From: Cupidesulfovibrio sp000226255
GTDB taxonomy: Bacteria; Desulfobacterota; Desulfovibrionia; Desulfovibrionales; Desulfovibrionaceae
NCBI RefSeq assembly: GCF_003402415.2
Contig: NZ_AP036014.1
Location: forward strand, 3,348,001-3,412,000
Length of the DNA stretch: 64,000 nt
Direction: 5' to 3'
Below the pieces are notes generated by a model. The model had not been told where the DNA came from. It searched no databases and saw only the letters and a program-made list of their open reading frames with translations. Shown one piece after another: positions 1-12,557 of this stretch. The position numbers and the translations under genes were made by a program. Every line of letters starts with the position of its first letter. Position 1 is the first letter of the stretch.

Positions 1-1086
1 CCCCTGAAGAAGCTCTCCGGCCTGTTCAAGAACCGCGAGGTCAACGAAGCCGTGGACGCCCTGCTGGAAAGCTACGACCAGCAGGTGCAGTTCATCAGCA
101 ACATCTACGAGTCCAAGCGCGGCAAGGTGACCGAAGGGGACGACCTGCCCCCCGGCGTCATCAAGATGGTCAAGGTCTACATCGCCGTGAAGCGCAAGCT
201 CTCGGTGGGCGACAAAATGGCCGGCCGCCACGGGAACAAGGGCGTCGTCTCCTGCATCCTGCCCGCCGAGGACATGCCGTTCTTCGCGGACGGCCGCCCG
301 GTGGACATCGTGCTGAACCCCCTTGGCGTGCCTTCGCGAATGAACATTGGCCAGATCATGGAAACCCACCTCGGGTGGGCCGCCAAGGAAACCGGCCGCC
401 AGCTCGCCGAAATGCTGGAGCGCAACGACCCCATGAAGGCCATGCGCGCCGAGGTGAAGCGGGCGTTCGATTCCGCCGCCATCAACTCCCTGGTCGATTC
501 CATGGACGATGACGATTTCCGTGCCGCCGTCTCCAAGCTGGGCCGGGGCATCGTGACCAAGACGCCCGTGTTCGACGGCGCGGCCGAAGAGGAAATCTGG
601 TCGTGGCTCGTGCGCGCCGGCATCGACGAGGACGGCAAGACCGTGCTCTACGACGGCCGCACCGGCGAGCGGTTCCACAACCGCGTCACCACCGGCGTCA
701 TGTACATGCTCAAGCTCCACCACCTGGTCGACGAAAAGATCCACGCCCGCTCCACCGGCCCCTACTCGCTGGTGACCCAGCAGCCCCTTGGCGGCAAGGC
801 CCAGTTCGGTGGCCAGCGCCTGGGTGAAATGGAAGTGTGGGCGCTGGAAGCGTACGGCGCGGCCTACCTGCTGCAGGAATTCCTGACCGTGAAGTCGGAC
901 GACGTGACCGGCCGCGTGAAGATGTACGAGAAGATCGTGAAGGGCGACAACTTCCTGGAAGCTGGCCTGCCCGAATCGTTCAACGTGCTCGTCAAGGAAC
1001 TCATGTCGCTGGGCCTCGACGTCACGCTGCACCAGGAAGAAGGCAAGAAGCGCCCGAAGCGCGTCGGCTTCATGAACGCGCTGTAA
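1..1086 (+). CDS. rpoB: RNA polymerase beta subunit, 3' part
   Basis: The reading frame is open from the first base of the window, so only the C-terminal 361 residues of the beta subunit are present. The conserved segment KLSVGDKMAGRHGNKG lies near residue 65-80, and the C-terminal clamp motif GQRLGEMEVWALEAYG near residue 270-285. Both are hallmarks of bacterial RpoB. The product is the catalytic beta subunit that, with beta', forms the active centre of RNA polymerase. The gene ends 260 bp before rpoC, the classic rpoBC order. The 5' part lies outside the window. Identity is certain; completeness cannot be judged. Confidence 0.98.
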   Translation, partial: PLKKLSGLFKNREVNEAVDALLESYDQQVQFISNIYESKRGKVTEGDDLPPGVIKMVKVYIAVKRKLSVGDKMAGRHGNKGVVSCILPAEDMPFFADGRPVDIVLNPLGVPSRMNIGQIMETHLGWAAKETGRQLAEMLERNDPMKAMRAEVKRAFDSAAINSLVDSMDDDDFRAAVSKLGRGIVTKTPVFDGAAEEEIWSWLVRAGIDEDGKTVLYDGRTGERFHNRVTTGVMYMLKLHHLVDEKIHARSTGPYSLVTQQPLGGKAQFGGQRLGEMEVWALEAYGAAYLLQEFLTVKSDDVTGRVKMYEKIVKGDNFLEAGLPESFNVLVKELMSLGLDVTLHQEEGKKRPKRVGFMNAL

Positions 1087-1346
1087 TGGTATACGATTTT
1101 GGGTAAGAGCAACCGGGGAGGGGACCTTTGGAAAAAGGTCTCCCTCCCCGGCCCCTCCCCCCAAAACTTTTCATACGTCTACGCACAACGTTTTCTCCGC
1201 CCCCCTCAACCGTCGCACCCGCGCACCGCGCGAAGGGTGACGAAAACGGGGTCAAGGGGGCCACAGCCCCTCTTGTGGGGGTGCAGGGGGCAAGCCCCCC
1301 TGCTCACCGAAGGCGTGCAAACAACCTTTTCGGGTAGGGACACGAT
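1087..1346. repeat. rpoB-rpoC spacer with two GC-rich hairpins
   Basis: The spacer is 260 bp. It holds an imperfect 17-18 bp inverted repeat (1113-1129 with 1134-1151, one bulge) and a second hairpin at 1283-1303 (GCAGGGGG/CCCCCTGC). Neither is followed by a clear T-run, so they look more like dispersed GC-rich repeat units or RNA-processing hairpins than strong terminators. The string GGGGGTGCAGGGGG occurs here and again near 6303-6316 in the repeat block after rpoC, which suggests one dispersed family. Confidence 0.55.
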
Positions 1347-5504
<4,158 letters not shown>

Positions 5505-5541
5505 GGATTGCCGCAGGCCGGGAAGAGAAAGAAGAAAAGAC

Positions 5542-5575
5542 AGGGCCTCCGCTTTCGGGCGGGGGCCCTTTCCTT
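5542..5575 (+). terminator. Terminator after rpoC
   Basis: A GC-rich stem (GGGCCTCCGC with GGCGGGGGCCC, imperfect) with a TTTC loop is followed by CTTTCCTT, 38 bases after the rpoC stop. It is consistent with a factor-independent terminator for the rpoBC transcript. Confidence 0.7.
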
Positions 5576-5610
5576 GTGGTGTGTGAAGGCAGGGGAAGGG
5601 GGAGAGGTAG

Positions 5611-6401
5611 TGCGCGGTTGAACCCGGCTTCTACGAAGACAGTCGTGCGCGGTTGAACCCGCTCGATCTCGTTATGCCTCCGGCGGGCAGGGGGTGTTGT
5701 AACGAACACCCGCTGCACCCCCGCGTTCCAAGGGGCTCCGCCCCTTGGAACCCCTGTCGTCATGCACCGCATTCCTGTGCCGGGCAGCTTCCCTCCGGCG
5801 CTGAAGCGCCTCCGGGAGATCTGCCCGGCGGAATGCGAATGTGCGCGAAGCTCTCGTCGCCTTCATTATGCTTGGGTGCCCTTATCCTCACATTCATGGG
5901 GCACGCATCCGCAACGCCGGAGCTTCCGCCTCGCAAGGCCTCGGCGGCGATCTCCGGCTGCGGACACGTATCGCCGCACAAAGGTTCCTCACGCTCAAGC
6001 GAGGGGAATCCGTCCTTATCAAGGGCGGCAGGCAAACGACAAAAGATCATGTGCTTGCTCACCGACCACGTTCCGCGCGTAGAAGCGTGTGACGCCGGGC
6101 CTTGGCGGCGGCACATGCGTCGCAACGGGAGCGAGGGTAAAGGCACCCTCGCTCCACCATGCCAGCGAGAGCCATGCGCACATTGGCGTCACCGGCGGCA
6201 GATCACCCGAAGGCGCCTTGGCGCCGAAGGGAAGCTGCCGCCGGAGAGACGCCGTGCAAGAGACGCCGGGGGTCCAGGGGAGGCGAAGCCCCCCTGGAAC
6301 GCGGGGGTGCAGGGGGTGTTCGTTACAACACCCCCTGCCCGCCGGTGGCATAACGAAATCGGGCGTGGTCAACAGCGCACGACTGACTTCGTAGAGGCCG
6401 G
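5611..6401. repeat. Large imperfect inverted repeat, ~270-bp arms
   Basis: The left arm (about 5611-5885) is homologous to the reverse complement of the right arm (about 6137-6401). The best-conserved core is 5671-5734 against 6291-6354, about 64 bp with only a few mismatches. The arms enclose about 250 bp of unrelated sequence. Open frames cross the block in several phases, but they translate the repeats themselves and have no ribosome-binding site, so no gene is called. The structure resembles a non-autonomous element or two inverted copies of a dispersed repeat. No transposase is present. Confidence 0.75.
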
Positions 6402-6585
6402 ATGCAACAAGGCACGACGCCTCTCTTGCCTCCCGCCGGAGGCATGCCGAAATCGGCCGGGTTCAACAGGGCGAGACTGTCTTCGTAGAAGCCGTGCCTG
6501 TCAGGTACATTCCCTCTTATTCCTCGCCGAAGGCATACCGATATCGAGCATGGACATGGTGGCTGGCGTGTCTTCGTAGAGGCCG
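6347..6585 (+). repeat. Three tandem degenerate ~54-bp units, period 91-94 bp
   Basis: Units begin at 6347, 6441 and 6532. Each starts with GGCAT-CCGA/AACGA and ends with CTTCGTAGAGGCCG or CTTCGTAGAAGCCG, and the similarity decays from the first to the third. A further inverted copy lies at about 5622-5677 in the left arm of the larger inverted repeat. The arrangement suggests serial duplication of one unit with drift. Confidence 0.7.
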
Positions 6586-6735
6586 TAATCAAAAGACACT
6601 GTGCCTTCTCGCCGCCAAAGGCACCCCTGTCCAGCGCCAGCGCCCCACACCTAACCCCCGTCACCTTCTTGCCATCATTGCCCGGCTGTGCGAAAACGTG
6701 GTGCCTTGAGCGGGCATCCAAGACAAGGACATCGA

Positions 6736-7404
6736 ATGCCGCCGCACTTCCTCGCCAGCGTTTTCCGCATCCAGCCGCGCCGGTCCGCACCGGCCCGGCC
6801 TTTTGGCGCACGCGCCCTGTCCGCCGTCAACGGCCTTGCATCTCCGCTTCTTCTTCTCATCCTGCTCGCCCTGTTCCTGCTGCCGCAGGCCACGCCCGCG
6901 CAGGCCGCCGCGCCGCGCCAGTTCGTGCTCGACACCTTCGCCATCGAAACCCGCGAAGACACTCTGGTGCTGCGCCTGGGCGTTGGCGTGGACGACCCCG
7001 ATGGCCTGCGCGACCTTCTGAAGGACGGCGCGGAAGTGGAACTGCGCGGCACCGCCACGCTCACCCGCCGCCGGGGCGTGCTGCCCGACGTGACCCTGGC
7101 CGAAAAGGTCTTCGCCTGCGTGCTGCGGCACGACACCCTGACCCGCGAATTCGAACTGCGCCTCGAAGGCCGCGAGGCCCCCTGGCGCGACAAGAACCTC
7201 ACCCGGCTGCTGGAAGGCACCTGGAAGCGCCTGGTGCTGCCGCTGTCCCCCATCGCCGCATTGGAGAAAGGCGAGCCGCACCGCGTCTCGCTGGCCCTGT
7301 CGCTGCGCCACACCGACGTCCCTCCCTGGCTCTCGCGCACGCTGTTCTTCTGGTCCTGGGAAGTCGTGCCCGACGCGACCTTCACGCAGGACTTCACCTA
7401 CTGA
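6736..7404 (+). CDS. DUF4390 family exported or membrane protein
   Basis: The product has 222 residues. A basic N-terminus leads into a strongly hydrophobic stretch at about residues 38-58 that ends near AQAAA, consistent with a signal peptide or a single membrane anchor. The rest is a soluble beta-rich domain of the DUF4390 type (motifs LVLRLGVGVDD and TFTQDFTY). The start at 6736 is chosen because it follows an AGGAC ribosome-binding site. The next gene, an NtrY-like kinase, begins 11 bp after the stop, so the two are co-transcribed and the protein may work outside the membrane with that kinase. The molecular function is unknown. Confidence 0.75.
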   Translation: MPPHFLASVFRIQPRRSAPARPFGARALSAVNGLASPLLLLILLALFLLPQATPAQAAAPRQFVLDTFAIETREDTLVLRLGVGVDDPDGLRDLLKDGAEVELRGTATLTRRRGVLPDVTLAEKVFACVLRHDTLTREFELRLEGREAPWRDKNLTRLLEGTWKRLVLPLSPIAALEKGEPHRVSLALSLRHTDVPPWLSRTLFFWSWEVVPDATFTQDFTY

Positions 7405-7415
7405 CCGGCCCCGCC

Positions 7416-9875
7416 ATGCCCCGCCGCACCGTGACGCCCGAACAACCCTCCGGCCTCCCGCCGGATGGACGCGGCTCCGGCGGCGCTGCATCCGGTCCGC
7501 CGCACGGCGCATCCGACGCGTCCGGCGGCCATCCTTCCGCCCCTTCCAACGGTTCCCCCGTCGGCCCGGCCTCTACCCCCCCGGCGGGGCATGACGAACC
7601 GGACTCCCCGCAGGTCATCCGGGTAAGCCCCACCGACACCCGCGAGCGCAAGCGCCGCCAGCGCGAAATCTACGTGGCGGCGGGCGTGCTGGTGGGCATG
7701 CTGGTGGCCACCTGGGTCGAATTGAACCTGTTTGGGGTCGATTCCTACATCTTCCTCGTCCTGCTGAACATCAACTTCATCCTGTTGCTGGTGGTGCTGT
7801 TCATCGTGCTGCGCAACGGGGTGAAGCTGATCCTCGAGCGCCGCCGCCGGGTATTCGGATCACACCTGCGCACCCGGCTGGTGCTGGCCTTCATGGCCCT
7901 GTCGCTGATCCCCACGGTGATCATGTTCCTGGCCTCCAACCGGGTTGTGGGCACCTCGGTGGACTACTGGTTCAACAACCAGGTGGAAGTCTCGCTGGAC
8001 AGCGCCCTGGACGTGGGGCGCAGCTTCTACACCGCCGCGGCAGACCGGTTGCGCGCGCGCGGCGAATCCATGGTGTCGGAAATCACCGACCGCCACCTGA
8101 CCTGGGGCGGCCAGACCATGGATGCCCTGCTGGAGCGCAAGCGCAAGGAATACGGGCTGTCGCTGACCGGCATCGTCACGCCCGGCCGGGTGGAGCAGAA
8201 CTGGCACGCCCCGGCGGACTTCGCCCCCACCTGGAAGGAGGCCCGGCGCAAGATCGCCTGGGACCAGGCGGCCGCGCAGCGCTACGTGTCCCTGCTGTGG
8301 AAGGGCGAAAGCGCCGACTACGTCATCGGCGTGCTGGCCATCGACGGCGGCCGCGCCGGGTACCTGGTGCTGGCGGAATCCATCGGCGAAGGGGTGATGC
8401 TGAAGCTCGAGCGCATCGCCCAGGGCTTCGACGACTACAAGAAGCTGAAAACGCTGAAGCGCCCGCTGAAGGTCTCGTTCCTGTTCATCCTCGCGGTGCT
8501 TAGCCTGCTGATCATCCTCGGCTCCATCTGGTACGGCTTCCGGCTGTCCAAGGAACTCACCGCGCCCATCCTGGCCCTGGCCGAGGGCACGGAACGCATC
8601 GCGCGCGGCGACCTTGCCTTCCGGCTGGAGGATGCGGCCACCGACGAACTGGGGCTGCTGGTGCGCTCGTTCAACCGCATGGCCGAAGACCTTTCCGTCA
8701 GCCGCACCCGCCTGACGGACGTCAACGACATGCTGGCCCTGCAAAACGTGGAGATGGGCGAACGCAGCCGGTACATCGCCACCGTGCTCGACAACATCGC
8801 GGCGGGGGTGGTCTCGTTTGGGCCGGACGACAGAGTGGCCACCATCAACGCCGCCGCCTGCGCCATGTTCGGGGTGGAGCCGGGCTCCATCGTGGGCCGC
8901 GACCCCCAGGACTATCTCTCGCCCGATGACGCGGCCATTACTCGTCAGATGCTGGACGAGGTGCGCGCCCGGCCCGGCCGCCGCTGGCAGCGCCAGGTGG
9001 ACTACGGCCAGGGCGACCATGCCCTGAAGCTGCTGCTCACCGCCGTCAGCCTGACCACGCCGGAAGGCGAATACCGGGGCACGGTGGCCGTGTTCGAGGA
9101 CATCACGGAGCTGGAGCGCATGCAGCGCATGGCCGCGTGGCGCGAGGTGGCGCGGCGCATCGCCCACGAGATCAAGAACCCGCTCACCCCCATCAAGCTC
9201 TCGGCCCAGCGCCTGGAACGCAAGTTCGCGGGCGCGGTGGACGACCCGGTGTTCGGCCAGTGCACCGACCTCATCGTGCGCCAGGTGGAACACCTGCAGC
9301 AGATGGTGGAGGAATTCTCGGCCTTCGCCAAGCTGCCGGAGGTCACCCCCCGGCCCGGCGACCTTACCCCGCTGCTGGAGGAACTGACCGCCCTGTTCCG
9401 CAACAGCCACAGCAACATCGCGTGGACACTGGACATCCCCGCACCGCTGCCGGTGCTGCCCATGGACCACGAGGCGCTGCACCGGGCCTTCCTGAACATC
9501 CTGACCAACGCGGCGGAAGTGCTGCAAGGGCGGGACAACGGCGCGGTGACCATCACCGCCGTGCATAACACCGCCCTGAACCTGGTGCGGGTGGACGTGG
9601 CCGACAATGGCCCCGGCCTCACGGCCGAGGAACGCTCGCGCCTGTTCGAGCCCTACTTCTCGCGCAAGAAGGGCGGCACCGGCCTTGGCCTGACCATCGT
9701 GAAATCGGTGGTGTCGGACCATCGCGGCTACGTGCGCGCCCACGCCGTGCCGGTCACGCCCGGTGCGCCGGTTGTGCCCGGCGTGACCGATGCGATGGGC
9801 ACAACGGGCACGAATGGCGCGTCGGGCGCGTCGGGCGGCGGCACCGTTGTCACCGTCGAGCTTCCTGTGGCATAA
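7416..9875 (+). CDS. NtrY-like membrane sensor histidine kinase
   Basis: The product has about 819 residues. After a low-complexity Pro/Gly/Ser-rich N-terminus of about 80 residues come membrane segments near residues 85-105, 111-134 and 150-172, then an extracytoplasmic region, and a further membrane segment at about 353-375. HAMP, PAS, HisKA and HATPase domains follow. The phospho-acceptor lies in AHEIKNPLTPIKL near residue 583, a sequence typical of the NtrY group. The ATP-binding boxes DNGPGL and GGTGLGLTIVKS are intact. The start codon has no obvious ribosome-binding site and may rely on coupling to the upstream gene. The likely partner is the NtrX-like regulator at 12558. Confidence 0.9.
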   Translation: MPRRTVTPEQPSGLPPDGRGSGGAASGPPHGASDASGGHPSAPSNGSPVGPASTPPAGHDEPDSPQVIRVSPTDTRERKRRQREIYVAAGVLVGMLVATWVELNLFGVDSYIFLVLLNINFILLLVVLFIVLRNGVKLILERRRRVFGSHLRTRLVLAFMALSLIPTVIMFLASNRVVGTSVDYWFNNQVEVSLDSALDVGRSFYTAAADRLRARGESMVSEITDRHLTWGGQTMDALLERKRKEYGLSLTGIVTPGRVEQNWHAPADFAPTWKEARRKIAWDQAAAQRYVSLLWKGESADYVIGVLAIDGGRAGYLVLAESIGEGVMLKLERIAQGFDDYKKLKTLKRPLKVSFLFILAVLSLLIILGSIWYGFRLSKELTAPILALAEGTERIARGDLAFRLEDAATDELGLLVRSFNRMAEDLSVSRTRLTDVNDMLALQNVEMGERSRYIATVLDNIAAGVVSFGPDDRVATINAAACAMFGVEPGSIVGRDPQDYLSPDDAAITRQMLDEVRARPGRRWQRQVDYGQGDHALKLLLTAVSLTTPEGEYRGTVAVFEDITELERMQRMAAWREVARRIAHEIKNPLTPIKLSAQRLERKFAGAVDDPVFGQCTDLIVRQVEHLQQMVEEFSAFAKLPEVTPRPGDLTPLLEELTALFRNSHSNIAWTLDIPAPLPVLPMDHEALHRAFLNILTNAAEVLQGRDNGAVTITAVHNTALNLVRVDVADNGPGLTAEERSRLFEPYFSRKKGGTGLGLTIVKSVVSDHRGYVRAHAVPVTPGAPVVPGVTDAMGTTGTNGASGASGGGTVVTVELPVA

Positions 9876-10010
9876 GGGAACGTATACCGGTGCTCCGCGC
9901 GCCGCGCTGGGTGCGCGGCGCACGGGCGTCCCCCCTTTCGCGGCCACGCGGCTTGCGTCCCCCTCTTGCCGGGGCACGGCCGCCGCCCGCCACACCACGG
10001 GAGCTCTCGC

Positions 10011-10979
10011 ATGCACGTCGTCATCCTTGGCGGAACGGGCTTCATCGGTTCGGCCCTTGCCCGCGCGTTGCTGGCGCGGGGCGACGACGTCACCGTGCCC
10101 TCGCGCGCGCCGCGTGCATCCGGCGCGGGGGTCGCGTCGGGCGTTCAGGGAACCGGGCCTTCCGTTACGCCCGCCGTCTGGAACGGCCGCGACCCGGAAC
10201 CGCTGGCCCAGTTGCTGCATGACGCGCACGCCGTGGTCAACCTGCTGGGCGAAAACATCGCGGGCGGACGCTGGACGGCGGAGCGCAAGGCGCGCATCCT
10301 GGACAGCCGCGTGGCGGCCGGGCAGGCCGTGGCCGCGGCACTCGGTTCGCTGGAGGTCCCCGGCGCGGGGCGTCCGGCGGTGCTGGTGCAGGCGTCGGCG
10401 GTGGGGTATTATGGTGGTTGGCCAGACATGGCCACGGCCCCGAAATGCGGCGAAGCAGACCCGCCAGGCTCCGGCTTTCTGGCGGAAACCTGCGCGCGGT
10501 GGGAGGCTGCGTCCGCTCCGGCCCAGGCCATGGGCGTGCGGCGCTGCGTGATCCGCAGCGGCGTGGTGCTGGGCTCGGGCGGCGCGCTGGCGCGCATGCT
10601 GCCCGCCTTTCGCGCGTGGCTGGGCGGTCCGCTGGGCAGCGGCAGGCAGCCCTTTCCGTGGATCCACCTGGCGGACGAGGTGGGAGCCATCCTGCACCTG
10701 CTGGATACACCGTCCTGCTCCGGGCCTTACAACCTGGCCGCGCCGCAAGCCGTGGACAACGCCGGGTTCACGGCGGAACTGAACCGCGCCGTGGGCCGCC
10801 CGGCCTGGCTGCCCGCCCTGCCCGCGCCCGGCCTCGCCCTGCGGCTGGCCCTGGGCGAGATGGCGGACGAAGCCCTGCTGGCCGGACAGGTGGCCCCGCC
10901 GGACCGGCTGGCCGATTCCGGCTACGTCTTCCGGTTTCCCGCGCTGCGCGAGGCCCTGGCGGACCTGATGCGGCGCTGA
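10011..10979 (+). CDS. TIGR01777 family NAD(P)-binding epimerase-like protein
   Basis: The product has 322 residues. The Rossmann nucleotide-binding motif GGTGFIGSAL sits at residues 6-15. The family hallmarks NLLGENIAGGRW and PWIHLADEVG follow, as in the YfcH/SulA-like extended short-chain dehydrogenase family. The substrate is unknown across the family. The start at 10011 is the methionine directly before the beta-strand that leads into the glycine motif. It sits between signalling genes on the same strand but is probably a housekeeping insertion rather than part of the phosphorelay. Confidence 0.9.
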   Translation: MHVVILGGTGFIGSALARALLARGDDVTVPSRAPRASGAGVASGVQGTGPSVTPAVWNGRDPEPLAQLLHDAHAVVNLLGENIAGGRWTAERKARILDSRVAAGQAVAAALGSLEVPGAGRPAVLVQASAVGYYGGWPDMATAPKCGEADPPGSGFLAETCARWEAASAPAQAMGVRRCVIRSGVVLGSGGALARMLPAFRAWLGGPLGSGRQPFPWIHLADEVGAILHLLDTPSCSGPYNLAAPQAVDNAGFTAELNRAVGRPAWLPALPAPGLALRLALGEMADEALLAGQVAPPDRLADSGYVFRFPALREALADLMRR

Positions 10980-11085
10980 CCACCCCGCCGGGCGGCGTCC
11001 CGACGACATCCAAACGGCGATCCGCGCCCGCCGGAAGCATACCGGCGGAACAGGCACGACAGACTCACGAAGCTCCGGAGCGGGC

Positions 11086-12522
11086 ATGGCATATTGCAAG
11101 ATACTGCTGGTCGAGGACGAGGCCGTTTCGGCGCTGGACATGCGCCGTCGGCTGCGTTCGCTCGGCTACGGCGAACCGGTGCTGGCCACCGGCGGCGACG
11201 AGGCCGTGGAAAAGGCCCTGGCCGAGCGGCCCGACCTCGTGCTGATGGACATCGTGCTCGGCGAAGGCACGGACGGCATCGACGCCGCCGGGCGCATCCT
11301 GGCCCGCCACCCCGTGCCGGTGATCTACATGACCGCCCATGAAGACCCGGAAATCCTCCAGCGCGCCAAGATCACCGAACCCTTCGGCTACCTGCTGAAA
11401 CCCTTCGAGGACCGCGACCTGCGCACGTCCATCGAGATGGCGCTGTACAAGCACCAGATGGACCACGAAACCCGGCGCAAGGAACGCTGGTTCGCCACCA
11501 CCCTGCGCTCCATCGCCGACGCGGTGCTCACCGTGGACCGCCACGGCCGCATCACCTACATCAACGCCAGCGCCGAGGTCATGACCGGGGCGGACCACCT
11601 TGTCTGCATCGACCGCCATTTCGCCGACCACGTGGACATCCGCCCCAACGGCAACGGCCGCCGCCTGCACGACCCCAACGAACTGCTGGCCCAGCCGCCC
11701 GCCCCTGCCGCGGCGCATGCCCCGGCCCCCGCGCCGTCTCCCGTGCCTGCGCCCCCGGCCTTCATGGCCCCCTCGGCCATGAGCGAGGCCTTCGTGCACG
11801 GGCCGGACGGCCGGACGCACCCCATCGAGATGAGCGCTTCGCCCCTGGCCGACCCGGACGGCCACCGCGTGGGCACGGTGCTGGTGTTCCGCGACATCAC
11901 CGAACGCCGCCAGTCGGAAGAGGCCCTGCGCCACAGCGTGGAAGACCTGCGCCGCACCCTGCGCCAGACGGTTTCCGCCCTGGCCACCGCCTCGGAAAAG
12001 CGCGACCCGTACACGGCGGGGCATCAGGCCCGCGTGGCGGAACTGGCCCACGCCATGGCCGTGCGGGTGGGCCTTTCCGGCGACAGGCTGGAGGGACTGC
12101 GCGTGGCGGGCATGCTGCACGACATCGGCAAGATTCACATTCCCGCTGAAATCCTGGCCAAGCCCACCCGTCTCAGCGACCTGGAAATGGGCATCATGCG
12201 CACCCACAGCCAGGTGGGCTACGACATCCTGAAGGAAATCGAATTTCCGTGGCCGGTGGCCCAGATCGTATTGCAGCACCACGAACGGCTGGACGGCACC
12301 GGCTACCCCAACGGCCTTTCGGGCGAATCCATCCTGCCGGAGGCGCGCATCCTGGCCGTGGCCGACGTGGTGGAAGCCATGTCGTCGCACCGGCCGTACC
12401 GCGCCTCGCTGGGCCTTGGCCCCGCCCTGGCCGAGATAGCGGCCGGGCGCGGCACGCGCTACGACCCCACCATGGTGGACGTGTGCGTCAGCCTGTTCCA
12501 CGACGGCTTCGTGCTCTCCTGA
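11086..12522 (+). CDS. Response regulator with PAS and HD-GYP domains
   Basis: The product has 478 residues. An N-terminal receiver carries the phospho-acceptor D55 in LVLMDIVLGEGTDG. A PAS domain (about 140-290) is interrupted by a Pro/Ala-rich insert at about 202-226. The C-terminal HD-GYP domain (about 300-470) has HDIGKIH at 345-351 and HHERLDGTGYPNGL near 397-410. HD-GYP domains hydrolyse cyclic-di-GMP, and all signature residues are present, so the enzyme should be active. A GGAGCGGGC ribosome-binding region precedes the start. It lies directly upstream of the NtrX-like gene (35-bp gap), so the two may be co-transcribed. Confidence 0.93.
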   Translation: MAYCKILLVEDEAVSALDMRRRLRSLGYGEPVLATGGDEAVEKALAERPDLVLMDIVLGEGTDGIDAAGRILARHPVPVIYMTAHEDPEILQRAKITEPFGYLLKPFEDRDLRTSIEMALYKHQMDHETRRKERWFATTLRSIADAVLTVDRHGRITYINASAEVMTGADHLVCIDRHFADHVDIRPNGNGRRLHDPNELLAQPPAPAAAHAPAPAPSPVPAPPAFMAPSAMSEAFVHGPDGRTHPIEMSASPLADPDGHRVGTVLVFRDITERRQSEEALRHSVEDLRRTLRQTVSALATASEKRDPYTAGHQARVAELAHAMAVRVGLSGDRLEGLRVAGMLHDIGKIHIPAEILAKPTRLSDLEMGIMRTHSQVGYDILKEIEFPWPVAQIVLQHHERLDGTGYPNGLSGESILPEARILAVADVVEAMSSHRPYRASLGLGPALAEIAAGRGTRYDPTMVDVCVSLFHDGFVLS

Positions 12523-12557
12523 TCCATCACCTTCCCGCACCAGCAAACGGATACCCC

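Noticed and set aside
1113..1151. Hairpin between rpoB and rpoC as a terminator
   Set aside because: No T-run follows, and full termination between two core polymerase subunits is unlikely. It is kept as a repeat or processing hairpin.
5653..6579. A 308-residue open frame through the block after rpoC
   Set aside because: It only translates the inverted and tandem repeats, with no conserved domain or ribosome-binding site. The repeats explain the open frame.
7860..11141. A 1093-residue antisense frame over the kinase and epimerase genes
   Set aside because: It spans two well-supported genes and a spacer on the other strand; a high-GC artefact.
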